This document shows positions 21,515 to 24,954 of a stretch of DNA of 24,954 bases, in pieces. The stretch comes from a virus. Position numbers and translations under genes: made by a program. The notes under the pieces are model-generated. The model made no database searches. It was not told where the DNA came from and worked only from the letters and a program-made list of their open reading frames with translations. Each line of letters begins with the position of its first letter. Position 1 is the first letter of the stretch. The stretch covers positions 1 to 24,954 of the IMG/VR virus record IMGVR_UViG_3300011116_000669. One strand, given 5' to 3'.

Positions 21515-24220
21515 TTATTGTATGTAATCGTATATTGGTGTATTTTCTGTTGAGTGTAGCTTTTTACCTAATAACTTTAATCCAATTGTAACATCTACGC
21601 CCATTGGGAGTTCATTACCTTTTGAACCTTCGTTTAATCCAATTTCCCAAGTAAATTCATCAGGAACTGCGTATTGTAAGGATGAAATTAAAGCGGGGAA
21701 GTTTTTATACATAGTTCCCAATGTGAACTTTGTTATATTTCCACGATAACCAGAACTTACATAGGTGGGCATTGTCATTTTTGCCAAGTTTTCCAATCTT
21801 TGCCACATTGGTTTGAGTTCACTCACAGAATATGCGTAAACCCTAAATCCAAAGTTTAATTCTCTAGTAAATGTATCATACAAATAAGCGTTTTCTGCTC
21901 TCCCACTGTATTTTATTTCTGTCCAATTAGGTGTAAATGTTTCGTTTATTGAATTAACAGTTCCTCTGAATTGAACTCTGGTATCAATTGTTTGAAAAAT
22001 AAGTGGTATTAAATCAGGTTCATCCTTAAATTCATTATTTTCTTTTATATTTTCGTTTTTTGTTCCGATTTTTGTATCGGAGTTGCCAAGTCCTACTCGT
22101 GTTTCTATGTTATTTGATTTGTAGTAATCTTGCCCATCATCACCAAAATATGTTTTATGAATACCACTTTTTAATTTTGTTATTTTAGTTCCGTTTTGAT
22201 TGTATTTAGACCTAAAATCTCTATAAGAGCTAAAATCATTTGATAAATCTGTTATATTTTTGTAATTTAAAGCTTCTTCACCCTCAATAGTTTTTAAGGT
22301 AGTTTTGTTTTTATCATCAAATAGATTAGAGTCATTATATTTACCATCAAAAATTTTTGTGGCCAATCCAAAGTTTTCCCAATTACTATCATCGTTGATT
22401 GGAACTGATTTCCCATATGTATCTTCAAATGGTTTATCAGTATTTCTCGGTGTTTTAGTTTGGTTTTCAAAAATTGGATTGTATTTTTGAACGAAATTGG
22501 CTTTAGTATCTCCATATGTTTTTTCTGGATTACTGAATGTATTGGTTGATGTCCTAATAGTTGATGTACCAATACCATACACACTTTCAGGTCCACCCAA
22601 TTGTGATTCTAATTGTGTGTTATTACTATTACCCAATTGATTCAAAATAACACTATTTTTTCTAAAACCTTCTAATTTAGTTTTATAATCATTTGTAGTT
22701 AAATTTTGATAATTGCTATTATCCGGCCCAAATGGCAATAATCCATGCCTTTTAGGTTTTAATCCAATGTGTTGTCCACCAACGGCAATAAGTAAGTTTG
22801 CGGGTGTCCATACTTTATTATATGTGTTGGTTCTTTGCATACCAACCTGCATTACAGACCAAACTAATCCTTTTGGTGATAGTATAAATTGCCCTATTCT
22901 TGCGACATCCACCAATGCTCTTTCGGTTGATGTAACTACGCCACCTCTGATTAAATCAACCCCCATTATACTATCAATACTTAAACCAAATCCCCACTTT
23001 TGTGGTTCTTTTTTGTTTTTTCTTTGTATTCCCCTTAAAATAAAAGGTTGTCTGAAAAATAAAGGGTATGGGTTAAAAGAATCATCTCTTAAATTAAATT
23101 GTCCATATACTTTTGTTAAGTATGATGGTGAGTTTTCTCTTATTAATAAATCACCAATACTCACATAGTTATCTTCATATCGTTTACCACCAGGTTGCCA
23201 CTTTTGATTACCTGTACCATAATACTTTGCAGCAGAGCCTTCTAATTTTATTTTATTTCCTGGCAAAAATGAAAGTCCAAAATCGCCACCAAAAGTTACT
23301 TTGGGAGATGTAAATGTTTCTCCACTAATACCTGTAAATTGTGAGTTTGTTTTATCAACAAAGTTTTTTGTAAATCCACTCGCGTCATCATTTGGAAAAA
23401 AGTTTACGACACTTAATCTTGAATTAGATACTCTTTCCGTAAAAATACTTTGATCACGATTAATATCAACAAACTGAGATGGAACTTGTTTCATTTTGGA
23501 AGTAAACCCCTTCGCATCTATATTTGGTATAAAATCTACATTACTTAAATTTGGTGTTGTAAATTGTGGTGTAAATGTAAAATTGGTTGGAGTTGTAGCT
23601 GTAAATTGTGGTGTAAATGTAAAGTTGGTTGGGGTTGTCTGCCCTTTAAACTTTTCAGTATCATCTACCTCATTTGGCGTTGTCTGCCCTTTAAACTTTT
23701 CAGTATCATCTACCTCATTTGGTGTTGTCTGCCCTTTAAACTTTTCAGTATTATCTATTGGAGTTGGCGTTGTTTGACCTAAAAATTTAGATTCTAAACT
23801 TAATCTATTTGGGTCAGTCTCTCCCAAAAACTTTCCTTCCAATGTCATTGGAGTTGGTGAACTCAACGATGAAAAATTAAAACGAGATTCTCTCATTCGG
23901 GCCGTAAACCCATCTGCATTGGTGTTTGGAAAGAAATCAACATTACTTAATTTTGGGGTTGTAAATTCAGGAGAAAACTCAAAGTTATTTGGAGTTGTTT
24001 GACCTTTAAACTTTTCAGTAGTATCAAATGGTTTTGGTGTTACTACACTTTTTGTCGGCGTTTCTTTCAAAGGAGCTGGAGATGTTATTCCAGCTGATAA
24101 GTTAGAAATGGGTGTAAAATTACTCTTACGATTTATTTCAACCGATTGGTTCTCTATTATAGGTCTTTCAATAGTCCTTCTAAACTTTGATAAATCTGAT
24201 TTTAATTCAGTTAATGCCAT
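21515..24220 (-). CDS. Repeat-bearing tail/baseplate protein (901 aa)
   Basis: A 901-residue structural protein. After a basic N-terminus, residues about 65-290 are low-complexity repeats. One type is a 15-residue unit (DDTEKFKGQTTPNEV) present as three near-identical copies flanked by diverged ones. A second is a 14-residue unit (TTPTNFTFTPQFTA). A third is a longer module of the form LSNVDFFPNxxAxGFTxxM, seen three times. A globular region follows at about 310-510, then a polar Asn/Lys/Thr linker. A C-terminal domain of about 150 residues (beginning near TIDTRVQFRGTVNSINETFT, with RELNFGFRVYAYSVSELKPM) resembles tail-tube or baseplate tube-initiator proteins of large phages. It lies between the tape measure and gp53-like genes. 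GGGGA 6 bases upstream supports the ATG. The exact T4 counterpart is uncertain. Confidence 0.75.
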   Translation of the reverse strand: MALTELKSDLSKFRRTIERPIIENQSVEINRKSNFTPISNLSAGITSPAPLKETPTKSVVTPKPFDTTEKFKGQTTPNNFEFSPEFTTPKLSNVDFFPNTNADGFTARMRESRFNFSSLSSPTPMTLEGKFLGETDPNRLSLESKFLGQTTPTPIDNTEKFKGQTTPNEVDDTEKFKGQTTPNEVDDTEKFKGQTTPTNFTFTPQFTATTPTNFTFTPQFTTPNLSNVDFIPNIDAKGFTSKMKQVPSQFVDINRDQSIFTERVSNSRLSVVNFFPNDDASGFTKNFVDKTNSQFTGISGETFTSPKVTFGGDFGLSFLPGNKIKLEGSAAKYYGTGNQKWQPGGKRYEDNYVSIGDLLIRENSPSYLTKVYGQFNLRDDSFNPYPLFFRQPFILRGIQRKNKKEPQKWGFGLSIDSIMGVDLIRGGVVTSTERALVDVARIGQFILSPKGLVWSVMQVGMQRTNTYNKVWTPANLLIAVGGQHIGLKPKRHGLLPFGPDNSNYQNLTTNDYKTKLEGFRKNSVILNQLGNSNNTQLESQLGGPESVYGIGTSTIRTSTNTFSNPEKTYGDTKANFVQKYNPIFENQTKTPRNTDKPFEDTYGKSVPINDDSNWENFGLATKIFDGKYNDSNLFDDKNKTTLKTIEGEEALNYKNITDLSNDFSSYRDFRSKYNQNGTKITKLKSGIHKTYFGDDGQDYYKSNNIETRVGLGNSDTKIGTKNENIKENNEFKDEPDLIPLIFQTIDTRVQFRGTVNSINETFTPNWTEIKYSGRAENAYLYDTFTRELNFGFRVYAYSVSELKPMWQRLENLAKMTMPTYVSSGYRGNITKFTLGTMYKNFPALISSLQYAVPDEFTWEIGLNEGSKGNELPMGVDVTIGLKLLGKKLHSTENTPIYDYIQ
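23559..23642 (-). repeat. 42-bp tandem repeat, two copies
   Basis: Two adjacent in-frame copies begin at 23559 and 23601 and encode TTPTNFTFTPQFTA-type units. They differ by only a few bases, which implies recent duplication. Confidence 0.8.
23634..23768 (-). repeat. 45-bp tandem repeat, three copies
   Basis: Units 23634-23678, 23679-23723 and 23724-23768 are nearly identical and encode the 15-residue EKFKGQTTPNEVDDT unit in frame. Diverged units lie on both sides (23769-23813 and around 24000), so copy number has probably changed repeatedly. Confidence 0.9.
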
Positions 24221-24233
24221 TATTCATCCCCAA

Positions 24234-24954
24234 TTACTTGTTTACATAACTATTAATTGCACGAGAACCTTTATTTATTTCACCAACAATTTTACCATTT
24301 AAGACAACATTAATTGGTTGTGCCTTAATATCTGCTCTTAACCCTCTAATTTCCTCTAATAACGGGTCGGATTGTGTTGTGTTGGATGTTGTAGTTTCGG
24401 ATGAACCACCGCCATTTAATGCGTTTGCTATTAGGGCAATACCAGCACCTAATGCAACCAAAGCTAATAATTCCGGTAAAACCGGCGATAAAATTGCTAA
24501 TCCAGCTGCCAATTCAATTAATCCCAATGAAAATGGTATCATTGCTAGTCCAAATAATGCAAGTCCACCAGCCAACGATACCAATGGTGTAAATATAGTC
24601 GTTAATTGTGCTAACATTCCAATACCAACAGCAATTTCTTGAATAGCTTTACCAAACACAAATAATGCGGCTGCCATAACTAACATCGCTGCAGCGCCTA
24701 TTAGTATTTCTCCGCCTATCTTACCTAATAGCACTAATCCACCCGCCATAATCAATATAGATGCAATCGCCATACCCAATTCATTAACCCCAACATTTTT
24801 CATTTCTTGCATTGCTTTTGCAAATACAAATAATGCGGCTGCCATAACTAACATCGCTGCAGCACCTTTTAGTAAACTTGTTGCGTTAATACCACCCATA
24901 GCCTTAGTCGGCCCGTCACCTGATGGTGTTGGTGTAGATCTCGGTGGTCGCGGT
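24234..24954 (-). CDS. Tail tape measure protein, C-terminal part (partial)
   Basis: The frame is open to the right edge, so this is the last roughly 239 codons of a longer gene. The ATG at 24899 is internal, because the codons before it (reading PRPPRSTPTPSGDGPTKA) have no stop. The sequence is dominated by long hydrophobic, Ala/Leu/Gly-rich helices, with two near-identical segments (GAAAMLVMAAALFVFAKAMQ and GAAAMLVMAAALFVFGKAIQ) and a short polar C-terminus (LLEEIRGLRADIKAQPINVV). Such hydrophobic helical blocks next to a Pro/Gly linker are characteristic of tape measure proteins, which set tail length and pass through the host membrane during DNA delivery. It precedes the baseplate genes as expected. 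A holin-like protein is unlikely given the context and open upstream frame. Confidence 0.8.
   Translation of the reverse strand, partial: PRPPRSTPTPSGDGPTKAMGGINATSLLKGAAAMLVMAAALFVFAKAMQEMKNVGVNELGMAIASILIMAGGLVLLGKIGGEILIGAAAMLVMAAALFVFGKAIQEIAVGIGMLAQLTTIFTPLVSLAGGLALFGLAMIPFSLGLIELAAGLAILSPVLPELLALVALGAGIALIANALNGGGSSETTTSNTTQSDPLLEEIRGLRADIKAQPINVVLNGKIVGEINKGSRAINSYVNK
24658..24863 (-). repeat. Direct 38-bp repeat inside the tape measure gene
   Basis: Positions 24658-24695 and 24826-24863 are identical over 38 bases, 168 bases apart, encoding the repeated hydrophobic helix. In-frame loss or gain of one 168-base unit would change the protein by 56 residues. Confidence 0.85.

Noticed and set aside
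22713-23168. Plus-strand open frame of 151 codons, and others such as 2388-2789 and 14253-14720
   Set aside because: All lie opposite well-supported minus-strand genes, have no recognisable motif and show the composition of an antisense frame.
23559-23768. Short regular repeats resembling a CRISPR array
   Set aside because: Units are contiguous without unique spacers, in frame, and encode protein repeats of a tail protein.
24074-24095. 7-bp perfect inverted repeat early in the 901-aa gene
   Set aside because: Arms of this length with an 8-base loop are expected several times by chance in 25 kb, and it does not extend.
1-24954. tRNA genes, integrase, attachment sites, insertion sequences
   Set aside because: No cloverleaf-like sequence, recombinase motif or terminal inverted repeat was found in the gaps or frames by eye.

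Overview
The window reads as one side of a large, AT-rich, tailed double-stranded DNA phage genome with a T4-like (contractile-tail) gene set. Every gene I can support lies on the minus strand, so transcription runs from position 24954 towards 1. The host is most likely a member of the Bacteroidetes. Several gene starts are preceded by the promoter form typical of that phylum (TTTG about 20 bases upstream of TAnnTTTG), and many genes have no Shine-Dalgarno sequence. This host call is inferred from promoters, not from a database match.

Layout in transcription order. (1) Virion module, 24954-18807: the C-terminus of a tail tape measure protein, a 901-residue repeat-bearing tail/baseplate protein, a LysM-type baseplate wedge protein resembling gp53, a 607-residue baseplate protein and a 185-residue probable structural protein. 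(2) Accessory island, 18806-17423: an 80-bp regulatory cassette, a 259-residue unknown gene that is visibly more GC-rich than its neighbours, a 53-residue gene and a 68-residue gene. (3) Replication and recombination, 17295-9475: a 400-residue family A DNA polymerase homologue, a 586-residue protein with a possible PD-(D/E)XK nuclease core, a 129-residue unknown protein, a gp32-like single-strand binding protein, a UvsX/RecA recombinase, a 5' nuclease (T4 RNase H type) and a DnaB/gp41-type helicase. (4) Nucleotide supply, 9433-5914: class I ribonucleotide reductase small and large subunits, a mini-thioredoxin that is the likely electron donor, and a MazG-like NTP pyrophosphohydrolase. (5) DNA-modification candidates and replication, 5912-1: a small helix-turn-helix protein, two tandem Mom-like acyltransferase paralogues, a second copy of the 80-bp cassette with a 158-residue unknown gene, a 599-residue unknown gene, a GT-B glycosyltransferase and the N-terminal exonuclease part of a family B DNA polymerase.

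The genes form a coherent programme: dNTP production, replisome and recombination proteins, and probably base modification of phage DNA. The most unusual points are a family A polymerase homologue with altered active-site residues beside a family B polymerase, tandem Mom-like genes near a glycosyltransferase, and at least three families of near-identical promoters. Some of these promoters sit so close to ATG that the mRNA would be leaderless. An 80-bp promoter cassette carrying a consensus DnaA box is also duplicated, and strong hairpins lie inside the recombinase, 5' nuclease and family A polymerase genes. No tRNA, CRISPR array, integrase or insertion sequence was seen, and no stretch over 300 bases lacks a gene.
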